A DNA stretch of 64,000 nucleotides from Pegoplata infirma (Eukaryota > Arthropoda > Insecta > Diptera > Anthomyiidae): NCBI GenBank assembly GCA_963921195.1, contig OY992536.1, forward strand, positions 287,947,530-288,011,529, in the 5' to 3' direction. The notes below the pieces were generated by a model. That model had not been told where the DNA came from and made no database searches. It worked only from the letters and a program-made list of their open reading frames with translations. The first letter of the stretch is position 1, and the number at the start of each line of letters is the position of its first letter. Positions 11,746-22,829 of this stretch are shown here, in pieces. Position numbers and translations under genes: made by a program.

Positions 11746-13019
11746 TCTATAGAAAATTCTATAGTTATCGACGTATCGATAACTAAAAATTTTCTATAGA
11801 AAATTCTATAGTTATCGACGTATCGATAACTAAAAATTTTCTATAGAAAATTCCATAGTTATCGACGTATCGATAACTACAAATTTTCTATAGAAAATTC
11901 TATAGTTATCGACGTATCGATAACTACAAATTTTCTATAGAAAATTCTATAGTTATCGACGTATCGATAACTACAAATTTTCTATAGAAAATTCTATAGT
12001 TATCGACGTATCGATAACTACAAATTTTCTATAGAAAATTCTATAGTTATCGACGTATCGATAACTACTAATTTTCTATAGAAATATCGACGTATCGATA
12101 ACTACAAATTTTCTATAGAAAATTCTATAGTTATCGACGTATCGATAACTACAAATTTTCTATAGAAAATTTTTATAGTTATCGACGTATCGATAACTTA
12201 AAATTTTTTATAGAAAATTCTATAGTTATCGACGTATCGATAACTTGAAATTTTCTATAGAAAATTGTATAGTTATCGACGTATCGATAACTAAAAATTT
12301 TCTATTGAAAATTCTATAGTTATCGACGTATCGATAACTAAAAATTTTCTATTGAAAATTCTATAGTTATCGACGTATCGATAACTAAAAATTTTCTAAA
12401 GAAAATTCTATAGTTATCGACGTATCGATAACTAAAAATTTTCTAAAGAAAATTCTATAGTTATCGACGTATCGATAACTAAAAATTTTCTAAAGAAAGT
12501 TCTATTGTTATCGACGTATCGATAACTAAAAATTTTCTATAGAAAATTCTATAGTTATAGAAAATTCTACAGTTATCAACGTATCGATACCAGAAAACCT
12601 TTTATAGAAAATTCTACAGTTATCGACGTATCGATAACAGAAAATTTTTCCAGAATATTCTATAGTTATTGACGTATCGATAACAGAAAATTTTCTATTG
12701 AAAATTCTATAGTTATCGACTTATCGATACCAGAAAATTTTTTGCAGAAAATGCTACAGTTATCGACGTATCGATAACAGACAATTTTCTATAGAAAATT
12801 CTATAGTAATCGACAAAAGAAAATTTTTTATAGAAAATTCTATAGTTATCGACAACTGAAAATTTTCTACAGAAAATTCTATAGTTATCGAAAACGGAAA
12901 ATTTTTTACAGTTATTGATAAGTAAGAAAATATTTTATAGAAAATCCTGTACTTATCGATTTATCGATAACAGAAAATTTTATATAAAAATTTATATAGC
13001 TATCGATACATCGATAACA

Positions 13020-13639
13020 AACTAGTGAATCCTGCTAATAGAAATATTTTATCATTTTATAAGAATCCTTTTGCATTTTCACACCAATTATTCAACACAA
13101 CGACCTTCCATGTTTGTTTTGGCACATTGTATAAATGTGTTTGTATGTCTTTTTATATTCAGAAAAATTCTCGAAATATTTAAAAAAAAGTACCAAAGAA
13201 ACAAAAAAAAATATATATAAAAGTGCCACAAAAAAGTGGTAAGTAACAATAAACCAAAGAAGGAGAAAATTGTTGAAACCTCATGCCTTTTCCTTTAAAA
13301 GGATATACATAATGAAATTTGCTTACTACATACATAGAGAAAAAAAAGAGGATTACACAACGAAAGGTGTGGGGTAGGTAGGTGGATTTCTGTGTTTTTT
13401 GTATGATGTGTTGTGGTATTACGTTTGCCCAATTTAAATGCGCGTTCACATATATCATTCCGGTTGACAGGACAATTCTCTTATCTACAAAAATCCAACA
13501 ACACAAGTAGCAGCTCTAGCCTTAGCTTCACCACTTTACACATCTCTGTATACGATATATATAAATACAGTCAGGCACCAGCCACAGTTTCAGTTGGTAG
13601 AAACATATTTTTACCATGCAAAAGTTTCATCTCGCATAC
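13020..13639. other. No gene seen
   Basis: Non-coding sequence between the satellite and the first mariner-like MITE. The translations found here start in low-complexity DNA and run into the MITE arm. Confidence 0.4.
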
Positions 13640-13641
13640 TA

Positions 13642-15058
13642 CAGTGAGAGTCAAAAGAAAGTGTACAGATCTAAAGGAGATGGAATTCGTTAACGACAAA
13701 GTTGACAATAAAAGCCCTTATTATTATCAATCGACTATTTTCAAAAAAAAATGCTATATAGGAAATTTTCCAGGCTTTAATTTAAGTTTGATAGCGTCCA
13801 TATTGAGGCAATTTTATATGTGATATGAGGGTCGAGCTGCAAAATGAAATTATTTGTAGATGTTTTTTAGAAAAATTTTAAAAAATATTTCTAAGACTAT
13901 TTTTTCAAGTCCAAACATAAAAAATTTAAAAAAAAATAGTACAATAAATTTAATTCAATTATCAACTCATTTTTCCAACGACCCAAGCAAAAATCTAAAT
14001 TTTTTAAATGCAGTAAAAACAAGTGAAAGTGTTACATTCGGTTGTGCAGAATCTTTTATACCCTCCATAATGTAAAAACCATATAAAAAAAGTCCAGGGG
14101 CGTCTTTTTTTTGGGGGGGAGGTTGGTGGGAGGCGTTAGGGTACACTTCCTCTTGCGATTTTGAACTTCTTCTGAGATAATAATGTTGCACTTGCTTAGC
14201 AAAAGTACAAAAAACACTGCAAAAAATGCGTTTTTTTCTTAGGTTGGTTTAGTTCTCCAAGGGGAAACTTTTTTCCCCTTGGTCCGATTTTGCCCATTTC
14301 TGAACTTAACCTGCCTAGGAATATAAGACATATTCGTGTCAAACTTCGGAAGTCTACCTCTTTTATTTTGGACTGTATCGTGTCTTCTACAGACGGACAG
14401 ACGGACGGACGGACATCGCTAGAATGTCTTAGAATCGATCACTGATCAATAAAATATATACTTTATGGGGTCCTAGACCAATATTTCGATGCGTTACACA
14501 CGGAATGACAAAGTAAGTATACCCCCATACTGTGGTTGGAGGGAATAAAAATGCATTGTTTTGACCTCCAATGCTTTTGACCGCCAACTTTTTGTAAACA
14601 AAGAAAAATTTTACTGTTTATTATTTTAAGTACATCTAAAAATACCTAAAAATTTTCTTTGTTTGCAAAAAATTGGTGATCAAAAGAATTTGAGATAAAA
14701 AAATTCATATTTTTTAACTGCATTTAAAAAATTAAGATTTTTGTTTGCGTCGTTGGAAAAATGAGTTGATAACTGAATTTAAACTATTGTAATATTTTTA
14801 AAATTTTTAATGATTGGACTTAAAAAAAATCAACTTTTAAAAAATTTATAAAAAGCGTCTACAAATAATTTTATTTTCTAGTGGGATCCTCGTATCTCAT
14901 TTAATGGTTTCTCAATATGAACGCTATCAAGCTTAAATTAAAGCCTAGAAAATTTCCTATATAGCATTTTTTTAAAAAAAGGCGACTGATTATAACAAGT
15001 GTTTTTATTGTCAAATTTGTCGTTCACTTTCTTGTACACTTTCTTTTAACGCTCACTG
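13642..15058. mobile_element. Tc1/mariner-like foldback MITE, copy 1
   Basis: The ends read CAGTGAGAGTCAAAAGAAAG and the reverse complement of CAGTGAGCGTTAAAAGAAAG, flanked on both sides by TA (13640-13641 and 15059-15060). Arms of about 370 bp or more run inward to a centre containing TTGACCTCCAATGCTTTTGA. A TA duplication and CAGTG ends fit the IS630-Tc1-mariner group. No transposase is present. A 533-bp INE-1-like element at 14018-14550 interrupts it, so the original length is about 880 bp. The related copy at 46494-47427 shares arm and centre sequence. Confidence 0.85.
14018..14550 (+). mobile_element. INE-1/DINE-1-like element, copy a
   Basis: It starts AACAAGTGAAAGTGTTACAT, passes TATACCCTCC at about 14056, a (GGAC)n tract at about 14394-14415, ACATCGCTAGAATGTCTTAG, ACTTTATGGGGTCCTAGACC, and ends near GGTTGGAGGGAATAAA. 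This landmark series matches Drosophila INE-1 (DNAREP1), a non-autonomous Helitron/Helentron relative. It lies inside the mariner-like MITE and is therefore younger than it. Confidence 0.75.
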
Positions 15059-15060
15059 TA

Positions 15061-15880
15061 TATGCATGCAGCAGTAAGCACATCATGCCTCACCAGCAAC
15101 ATTATTTTATTTTTTTAAATTTTGTATGAATATTTCACAAAAAAAAATTGCTAAAGAATTTCTCAGCATTTTTTTTACCGTTTGTTTAATACATTTTTAC
15201 AGGATTTTTTTTAATATTTTTTTGTCTTATTTCGGTGGCAAATATGAAATGTGGCAAGTGTTATTTGTGTATGAATCCTTCATGTTATTTACGCAATTCA
15301 CACATTCTTTCCATTTTTGTTCTTTCATTTCATCCATTTAATCTTTTTCTGTTTTTTTTTTCTTCTGTTTCAATTCTGTTTTGTATTCATATGTAGCGGA
15401 AGTAAATTTATAAAATTATCACATGTTCTTAAGTTTTTTTTTCGTTGTTTTTTCCTAGGGTTTTATGTGTTCTTTTTACTGGGTGACAAATTGATATGAG
15501 AGGATTTTTGTTGAAATGCTTTTTTGTAATGTTTGTATTATAGTTGAAAGACATTTTGCAATTTTTATTTAAGAATTTGTTTGTTTTCAGAGATCGTTTT
15601 CAGATGGTCGTCCCTTACCAAGTGATAGGTATGGTCGGACGTATTTTTTTTCCAAAAAGCATCTGCGTTTTATTAAGCATCACATGATCTTAAGGAATTT
15701 CACAACGGGGATTAATACCGGGACACTCAAATGCAACACTTGAAAAACGCGCTTGCTACAGGTAAATCACACTGACAAGGAAGGTCTATCACAGGGCACC
15801 CACCGATTGTACTGAAACTTAAATGAGGGGGAAAAAATAAGAGTTACCTGTATTTTTTTAGCTGCCCAATCTCAAATTTA
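15061..15880. other. No gene seen
   Basis: T-rich non-coding DNA; the short hydrophobic translations are poly-T artefacts. 15590-15830 has more balanced composition but no recognisable reading frame or element. Confidence 0.4.
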
Positions 15881-16851
15881 ACAAGTAGAAAAGTTAAATT
15901 CGACTTTGCCGAATCTATGAATACCCTCCACAATGCATTTTTTAAACGATAAAACATTTTTTAACGTGAAAAAACAACGATTTTGATTAGAAATATTTTA
16001 TTTTGAGTAAAAAACTCTTTTTTTTTGTCACTTTTTAAAAACAAAAAAGAAAAATTACTATTTTTTTTTTTGAGTGTAAATTTTTTTTCGAGTGTAATGT
16101 TTTTTTTTGCTGTAAAAATATTTCTTAGTGAATGCACGTACGTATGTACACAAAATATTGTAATTTTTGTAAAAAAAAACTAAAATTTTTTTTAGTGTAA
16201 AATGTTTTTTTGGGTGTAAATTTTTTTTTGAGTGTAAAATTTTTTTCGACTGTAATTTTAAAGTTACCAATGCTTTTGAAACTAAATAAATTTAAAAAGC
16301 ATTGCTTTAAAACTAAACAAGTTTGAAAAGCATTGCCAAGTTACCAACAATGCTTTTAAAACTTGTTTACCACGTGGCATTTAAGATAAACAAAATCTGA
16401 AATTCGGGGTTTTGCTTATAACTTTTGAACCACTGGACCGATTGAGCTGAAATTTAATACCAAACAGACCTGAGAAACGGCAAAGATACATGCCACGTTT
16501 CAGCAGTGTCATTATTGTCTTTCAAAAGTAATCGTGTTCGTTAATTCGCGAAAAAACCCTTGACGAAATTTACTCTTTTGCTCATAACTTTTGAACCAAT
16601 GGACCGATTTGACTGGATTGCAATACCAACCTTACCAGGTAAATGACCAACATATATGCCAAACTTCAGTAGCCTCTGTGAAGTCCTTCAAAAGTTAGCG
16701 TGTTTTCTACGGACGGACAGACAGACAGACGGACGGACGGACGGACGGACGGACGGACGGACATCGCTAGATCGACTTAAAATCGATCGAGGATCATAAA
16801 TATATATACTTTATGGGGTCCTAGACCAATATTTCGATGTGTTACAAACGG

Positions 16852-16980
16852 AACATACCTACGTCCTATCTCCACTCCCTAAGTAGGCTCCCATACAAAT
16901 AACAGTTGGAGCAAATTTTATAAAAATGTAATTTTGTATGGGAGCCTACTTAGGGAGTGGAGATAGGACGTAGGTATGTT
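16852..16980. repeat. 48-bp perfect inverted repeat
   Basis: Positions 16852-16899 are the reverse complement of about 16933-16980, beginning AACATACCTACGTCCTATCT. The loop is 33 bp. It lies exactly at the left junction of the DNA inserted into INE-1-like copy b, so it is probably the end of that insertion. A single perfect hairpin of this size in degenerate surroundings suggests recent origin. Confidence 0.8.
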
Positions 16981-17345
16981 TTGAAAAAATGTTGTAGGGT
17001 AAAAATCAATCAAATCAAAATTACAAAAAATAAAAAAAATTGTATGGGGACCGCCTTAACAGTTAAAGATAGAGGGTAGGTGTGTTCAGAGAAAATGTTT
17101 GGACTAGAAAAATATTGTGGGTCGGTCATACATTTTATTGCTCTAAGGGCACTATTAGGGCAGTTAGAGCGGTTGGAACAAATTTTAAAAAATGTCGTTT
17201 TGTGTGGGAGCCCCTTTAGAAATTGGAGATAGGGTATTAGTTTGTTCCAAAGAAATGTTAAGATGTCAAAATTAATGGGGGTCGGCCTTATAAAGGACCC
17301 CTCTATGACGCACCATTGGAGCAGTAGAAATGATTTTAAGATTGA
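16932..17345. repeat. Degenerate tandem repeat, about 155-bp units
   Basis: Three diverged units start near 16932, 17038 and 17193. Each has TTTGTRTGGGAGC/GACC, then GAGATAGGG...TAGGTRTGTT, then AAAATGTT. The minus-strand translation across them is a by-product of the repeat and not a gene. Confidence 0.5.
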
Positions 17346-17954
17346 AAAATTACAATAAAATTTTTTCAAAAAATTTTAAAAAATAGTAATAATCGTTATC
17401 CCACGATCTTCCTGGGCAAAAAATTTGTAGAATTGATAGAAGTTTTACACAAAAAAATTTCAAAAAAATCGAAGAGTACAAACATTTTCAAAAATGAGAT
17501 TTAAATTTTAAAACTTAAAAATCGCATACTAGAGCGCTTTTAAGAATTTTTTGGGATTTTTTTTTAGAAAGTACGTAAAAAAACAAAAATTTTGAAAAAA
17601 AAAAATTGAAATTTGGACCATTATTGAAGAAGTTATGATTAAAAGAAGTTTGAGTAAAGGAACAAACTACCAATTTTTAAAAATTCGATATCTTTTGAAC
17701 GGGTCATCAAAAAAATCTGAAAATTTACCACGAAGGAGTTTTCGAAGGGTACTGAAAACTGTAAACAAATTGGGAAAATCTAAAAAAAAAGTTTTTCAAA
17801 GTGTCCGATTTCACATGGAATGCCCCATATATACCCTCTATCACTAGAGTGGAGGGTGTAATAAACTTTTAAGTTTGGAGAGTGATTGAATGTTTCCGTC
17901 AAGAAAGAATTTCCGGTCGGTAAACACTTTGTTTTTTTCTAAAAGAAACTGGAT

Positions 17955-18215
17955 GGAGGAATTGAACTTTCAAAACAGTTTCAGTAAAGGTATTTTTTTA
18001 ATATCCTTGGAGATTTTACGCGTTATTCTAACGTCAATGTTTTCAAGAGAGTTGTCTTTATAAATTTTTGACCTAAACCTCTCCAGATTAAAAGTGTCAG
18101 GAAAGACCTCTGCGGGGATTAGAAAATTCTGTGTTCTAGAGTCAATGTACTTATTGTTAGCGATAGAAGTCGTAGTAGTACGAAATTGCAAGTTAGGTTA
18201 TGTTTGAAGAGGCTG
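17955..18215 (-). pseudogene. C-terminal remnant of a non-LTR RT polyprotein
   Basis: The minus-strand translation contains SRTQNFLIPAEVFPDTFNLE followed by RFRSKIYK. This resembles the extreme C-terminus of many arthropod non-LTR ORF2 proteins (LWN.LP..VFP..YNL..FK..V) and the better copy at 20741-21343, which reads MWNKLPADVFPTSYNLEKFK. Only the tail of the protein survives; upstream motifs are not recognisable. Confidence 0.5.
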
Positions 18216-18415
18216 ACCTCAAAGTCATGACTAGAGTTCGAGATCAGTTGTGACAGAACATACCTCGAATTTTTGTAATGTTCCAGACTAACATGACTTA
18301 TAAAGGATCAAAGCCATCTTCTATTAGCATCTGTAGCGTCATGAGAAAAAAAATCTCAGAGTCTTAGTGTGGCTTGACTGTTGCAACAAAAGTTCCTTTC
18401 ATAACTATAAACTCA

Positions 18416-19013
18416 CAAGGGAAGTCTCCCTGGTGTCACCCTCATATCTTCATGAAATTTGGATATGTTGTTAAGAACGAAAATTAATTCGACATTTATT
18501 TTTTTTTAGCGGCCCAAACTCATTTTTAGGGGGGGTCGATTTGTATGGGGGAAATTTACCTTTTTCAGTTTTTTACGATTTACGCCTATTTAAACAAAAT
18601 TAATATAGGCATGTGTGGTATAAGATTAAAGGTATTAAAAATACCTATCTCGTCGTGCTAACAACGGGCCAAATAAGTTAATATTTTTCGACTTATTAAC
18701 AAAAATGTCCTAAAATTTTTGTATTTTACTCAATATGACGAAAAGTTGTGCATGTTTGGACACGTTCTTAGCACACGTAGATAGATTTTCCAAAGACCTT
18801 TCATTTGGTATGCAACATGGCTAGGTTTCTTTGCATAATATAGGAGATAAACGAAAAAAACTGAAAAATGGCCTTGTCTTCCCCCCTCCTTTTTACCCCC
18901 TAAATATGAATTTGGGCCCCTAAAAAAAAATACGTGTCCCTTTATTTTTCTGCTCTACAAAATAAAACCAATTCGATAAAGATCCGCGGGTGACACTAGG
19001 GAGACTTCCCTTG
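18416..19013. mobile_element. CAAGGGAAG MITE, copy 1 (TCA duplication)
   Basis: The ends read CAAGGGAAGTCTCCCTGGTG and the reverse complement of CAAGGGAAGTCTCCCTAGTG, with weaker inverted similarity continuing for about 115 bp. The 3-bp flank TCA is repeated at 18413-18415 and 19014-19016. The 598-bp element has no transposase frame. 62631-63196 is a close relative over its whole length, and 44816-45366 shares only the ends. A TNA duplication is unlike hAT (8 bp), mariner (TA) or piggyBac (TTAA); a PIF/Harbinger-, CACTA- or Zator-type machinery is possible. Confidence 0.85.
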
Positions 19014-19016
19014 TCA

Positions 19017-19611
19017 GTCTAGTTAACACTGCACTGGTCCAGTAATGCATTTTCTCTCTTCATACAATCAAGAAATTTTTGTTATTATGTATAACCACAA
19101 ATTACCTAATTATCTCTAATACAATTTCTCAATTTTTGACATATTCATGGACACAAAGTCAATATAACGACGATACACAATACAAAATGTTATGATACAA
19201 AAATAAAAATACACCAAATAACATCTACACCGAAAACTATGAGAAACGCATAAAAATTTTTGACGTATTGGCAAAAACGATAAATCTCAGCGATAATTGC
19301 AATAACAAGAAAAATACAAACAGCAACAATAACTGCAAACAGTGGCAGTCAAAAATATAGTACCAAATGCATATTATTAAAATTTGATGTTCGGGAACTT
19401 TACCAATAAAAATTTTGATGAAATGGAAGCAGCTTTTGCAAAGGAATTTCGAGTCAACGAGTATACCAAACGACCTGAATTCTTACATGATTCCAGTAGG
19501 CAACGTCACAGTTTAGAGCACAAATTGGTAGCACTGATAGGGCGCTATTAAGATGTAGTGAAATCTTGTGTCTTTTCAGTGCCGATTGAAACATTCTTTC
19601 GTGTAATTCTT
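19017..19611. other. Mostly non-coding; one small ORF of unknown status
   Basis: A 54-codon frame runs from ATG 19387 to TAA 19549-19551, starting MFGNFTNKNFDEMEAAFAKE and continuing with a charged sequence of ordinary composition, unlike the Lys/Asn/Phe-rich chance ORFs elsewhere. A stop precedes the ATG closely. I recognise no family. It could be a fragment of a transposon or host exon, or chance. Confidence 0.3.
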
Positions 19612-19850
19612 TTGTTTTTTTTTTTTACTTTGTGCCAATACTCAGGGGATGCCACCCACAGTGCATTGTGTTGGCATTAGGAAAATAGATTATGAGGAGG
19701 ATAGAGGAAGTAGTGTTTATGGGCATTTATTTTAAACCCTTCCAGGTCGTAGCTGAGTGGGCAGACTTCTGCGGGGAGTGAATTTCACATGTGACCAGTT
19801 CGACTGAGAAACGAATTTTCTGTGTAAATTTAAAATTATCCCCCTTACAC
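19612..19850 (-). mobile_element. 3' end of a poly(A)-tailed non-LTR element
   Basis: On the minus strand this reads AACGAATTTTC..., CTCCCCGCAGAAGTCTGCCC, TGCATTGTG...GGGGATGCC, AATACTCAGG...GGCACAAAGTA and then a poly(A) tail, seen as T14 at about 19617-19630 on the plus strand. It is the same family as 20741-21343 on the opposite strand, which ends TTGGCTCAAAGT plus A16. The copy is strongly 5' truncated and rearranged. Confidence 0.7.
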
Positions 19851-20740
19851 CTCAAGACCGAAAGAAAATTTCACTAGAGCTAAATTTTTAACTGCCACTG
19901 TGCTGTATGTGACATAAACACTCATACATACAAAGTATAAAATAACATTTTGTTTAGAAACCAAAACCAACAGAAAAAATTTTCTACAACTTCATTTGTA
20001 TTATTTTTATTTTTTTTTAGTTTTCAAAAAATTGTTCAGATAAACATGAACTAAAACATGTTGTTAAAACAGCCCACCCGCAATTTTGAACATTATTGCA
20101 AATACAGTTTTGAGCTGTTTGTAGACGGAGATGATTATGGGGACACTTTTGACAAAATGCAAATAGATGGGAGGAATGGCGCTGAGTGAGGGGAAAATGC
20201 ATAGAGACGCAGTATATGTTTGTAAAATGGTTTAATGTGAGTGTTGCCAATAAATTGCAAATCAAAGTCAAATTTTTGGCACAAGCAGACATATTAGCGT
20301 CCTACCCACCAACTGTGATATGATATGTTTTGTACTGTTTTTTTTTTTTTGTTTGGTTTGGTATAAGAGTTTGGTACATGTATTTTCTATATTGCTTGGA
20401 AAATTTTCTATGTTTAATCTACAAAACAGCAACAACAATAATAGCAGCGACAACAAATATAAAGTCAAGTTATTATATACAACAAAACAAATACACAATA
20501 TCTACAACAAAACAGAGTTGTATCAAATAATGCCAGAAGGCGTTACAGTATGTCATTTCGTATATAAAAAGGTATACGATAAGATATTGGTGATGGGGAA
20601 AATGTTATTTCTGATTAAATAAACTTAAAAAAGTTATTAATTTATTAAGGAATGACTTTACAGTTGATATGGACGTTTTTCAATCCAGGTGGGTCAGCAG
20701 TTTTGTAACCTTGGTAACCAAGGATTTCGTTGAGACGAAA
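19851..20740. other. No gene seen
   Basis: Non-coding sequence between two copies of the poly(A)-tailed element. The overlapping short frames on both strands at 20017-20622 lack any recognisable motif. Confidence 0.4.
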
Positions 20741-21343
20741 CGAAAACGGTTTTGCTCAACACAATTCATTGTATAAGTAGAGGGGATCCTCTGGATAACC
20801 CTGACAGAACCCACTTTAGCTTATGTAAGATGTCTGCGATTTTGGCGAGTTTTCATGTAGCTCATAAGGCCCATTGTCATTACCTAGATTATTTCCCCAA
20901 TGCTAATAATGTTTACTTATTAAACCATCTCGATTCCCTGCAATATTCCGCTAGAGAATCGCCATTTCAACAAGATATTATTTAGACAGTCTTAAGTGTT
21001 CAGCTGAGATAGGCGAAATCATCCCTGAGACTCGGGTGCATGTCCGTAGTACTCGCCTTTCCAGCCGATCACATCCGTTCGTTGTCGACTGCCCAATGTA
21101 TCGCACAACGCATTACAGAGAAAATTCGTTTCTCGGTCGAACTAGCCGTATGTGGAATAAACTCCCCGCAGACGTCTTCCCAACCAGCTACAATTTGGAA
21201 AAATTCAAATTAAACTTCCACAAACACTACTCCCTCTTTCCTTCTCCTCATAACCTATTTTCCTAATTCCAACACAATGCATTGCATCAGTAGGGGGCAT
21301 CCCCTGAGTGTTGGCTCAAAGTAAAAAAAAAAAAAAAAGAAAG
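20741..21343 (+). pseudogene. C-terminal half of a non-LTR RT ORF with poly(A) tail
   Basis: The last part of the frame is open (21036-21266) and reads through RSTRLSSRSHPFVVD, YRENSFLGRTSRMWNKLP and ADVFPTSYNLEKFK to a TAA at 21264-21266, a typical C-terminal signature of arthropod non-LTR ORF2 proteins. Upstream to about 20741 the same protein continues with frameshifts and stops. The 3' UTR has TGCATTGCATCAGTAGGGGG and TTGGCTCAAAGT and ends in A16 (about 21328-21343). The clade is unresolved because the catalytic motifs are missing. Confidence 0.7.
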
Positions 21344-21636
21344 AGTTGCACTGGCTCCTACTCTTCTACTTCTTCACAACTTCTACAATAATTCCTGTCG
21401 GAGATTCTTACACGCACGGTCATTTGGCTGATTAGATAGTGCTTCGTCGGCACTCCCACCAGTAGGCTGGCAGTCTTCTTTACAAAGACTTTTAATCCTT
21501 TTAGGATTTTGCATTGGGCATTAGGGTTAGGTTGTGTGTTACTGCTGACGCTTTACGTTAGCACACATAGAATCTGAGGTCCGTTGTGATACCACGAGAT
21601 GATAATGGGGTTTCCCTACTAGTTCATGGCGTAAAA

Positions 21637-22056
21637 CTAAATTGAGCTTCTTATAAAACTCCTAAGAAATTGAATTTCGACATACGACAAATCAGAAAGA
21701 TCGTGCAGATCCCTTGATTTCTGTGAAGAAAGTCTCTGACCAGAAAGTACCGGGCAGTGGTAAATAAAGTATTTTGTACTTTCCACCTCCTCCTCATTCA
21801 TGCAACTTCGGCAAAAGTCACAAGGCGGCACATTTAACCGCTCAGCGTGCTTTCCTGTAAGGCATTGTCCGGAAATTACAGCAACCACCATTGAAATCTC
21901 TCCTTTTGGACGCCATACCAACTCACTTGTGCGCTTCTGATTAAGAGAAGGCCAAATATGTCGTGTACTCTCACACGTCCATCCATGTGCACGACTCTCA
22001 TAAGTCTCACTCGCGGAACAAGGCCGTATATTTTGCTTGCAAGTTTCTAGAGCCAT
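21637..22056 (-). pseudogene. F1 C-terminal domain with CCHC-like finger (copy 1)
   Basis: This 139-codon minus frame begins MALETCKQNIR and includes SLNQKR, a GHCLTGKHAERL-like segment (here GQCLTGKHAERL) and CDFCRSCMNEEEVESTKYFI followed by YHCP, the CxxC...H...C knuckle after RNase H in I/LOA-type elements. The usual histidine region reads YFIYHCP. It ends in RSFIRSSI shortly before the 3' UTR. The piece belongs to one ORF with the RNase H fragment upstream (22607-22804), from which frameshifts separate it. Confidence 0.7.
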
Positions 22057-22606
22057 ACCAGCTCATTCCAATTCCATTGAAACTTGGAAGATAGTTCCTG
22101 GTCTTGCAGAATCATCGACTTTGCAATTCCCTGGAATGTATCTGTGCCGTGGGGCCACATATGAGTCTTATGTCAAACTGCTTATTTAATGACGTGAGGC
22201 AGTCAAGGGCAGATCTTGTTTTCAGAATCTTGACAGTCGGAATATACATATGTTGAATGCGATTGTACATAAGACATTCCCTCTGAGGAAGACACCCGGT
22301 CCTGCGCCTGGTTCTAAGCTGGTCTAAGGTTGCAAGGACCGGTACCAGACCGGAACTTTTTCTTATAAGCGATGTATCACTTTAACATGGGTATGTCCTA
22401 GGACGGGGTTAATTGATACCTAGTGACATGTCACAGATTTCATCTTAAGGAACATGTGCTAAGCTACCATTAATGGACGTGTCACTGAACTAATCCACTC
22501 TAGTTCACTCGTCACGTGATCAGTTCTTTCTGACTAACTGCCCCTTTTTCCACTTACAGCATATGCGCCCACTAAGCAGTTTGCGGACCAGTCCTATTAT
22601 AACCAG

Positions 22607-22804
22607 TCACAAAATAGACACTTTTGGATCAATTGGTTCATCTTTACTCACAGGGTTGCTACTCAACCAGTCAGCCACTTCCCTTATTGCCAGCATCTCT
22701 GTCTGGTAAACACTGCAATGATCTGGTAATCTTGAAGCCAGGCTCAACTTTAATCCACCTGCGTAAAAATTTATAGAGGCTCCACTTCTAGGAATGCTCC
22801 TCAT
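22607..22804 (-). pseudogene. F1 RNase H N-terminal fragment (copy 1), catalytic Asp lost
   Basis: The frame reads GASINFYAGGLKL, then LASRLPDHCSVYQTEMLAI and REVADWL. Other F1 copies have FYTDGSKL/FYTDGSRL here, so the first catalytic aspartate of RNase H has changed to glycine, while the AEMLAI-type glutamate (TEMLAI) is kept. The sequence also lacks about 15 codons after the first strand compared with the copy at 32571-32777. It is a decayed, non-functional domain. Confidence 0.7.
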
Positions 22805-22829
22805 CCAAGAGCAATGTCGGGGTCATAGT

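Larger units (their letters stand above)
7672..13019. repeat. 47-bp satellite array with two dyads per monomer
   Basis: The array is about 5.35 kb. The core monomer is 47 bp and contains GTTATCGACGTATCGATAAC (8-bp arms GTTATCGA/TCGATAAC around CGTA) and the perfect 18-bp palindrome AATTTTCTATAGAAAATT, joined by ACTAC or ACTAA. Every core monomer contains TATCGATA and three CpG dinucleotides in an otherwise AT-rich sequence. Homogeneity is highest at 10199-11150 and falls towards both edges (7672-8500 and 12560-13019), the pattern expected from unequal exchange. Orientation flips at about 9667-9800, 11152-11297 and 11495-11735, recognised because the ACTAC linker is asymmetric. It is not CRISPR: there are no unique spacers. 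Confidence 0.95.
15881..17862 (+). mobile_element. INE-1-like element, copy b, with internal insertion
   Basis: The 5' end is ACAAGTAGAAAAGTTAAATT, followed by GCCGAATCTATGAATACCCT, degenerate GAGTGTAAATTTTTTT repeats (16060-16250), a long GGAC tract (16715-16762), CATCGCTAGATCGACTTAAA and ACTTTATGGGGTCCTAGACC. The 3' end is TATACCCTCTATCACTAGAG plus its inverted partner. Compared with copy c, an insertion separates ACAAACGGAA (about 16843-16852) from ATATATACCCTCTATC (about 17828), replacing the usual ATGACAAACTT. The insertion carries the 48-bp hairpin and degenerate tandem units annotated separately. Confidence 0.75.

Noticed and set aside
7672..13019. CRISPR-like array
   Set aside because: Units are contiguous 47-bp monomers with no unique spacers, in eukaryotic DNA.
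13413..13823. 136-codon plus ORF
   Set aside because: It crosses the boundary of the mariner-like MITE and reads into its non-coding arm.
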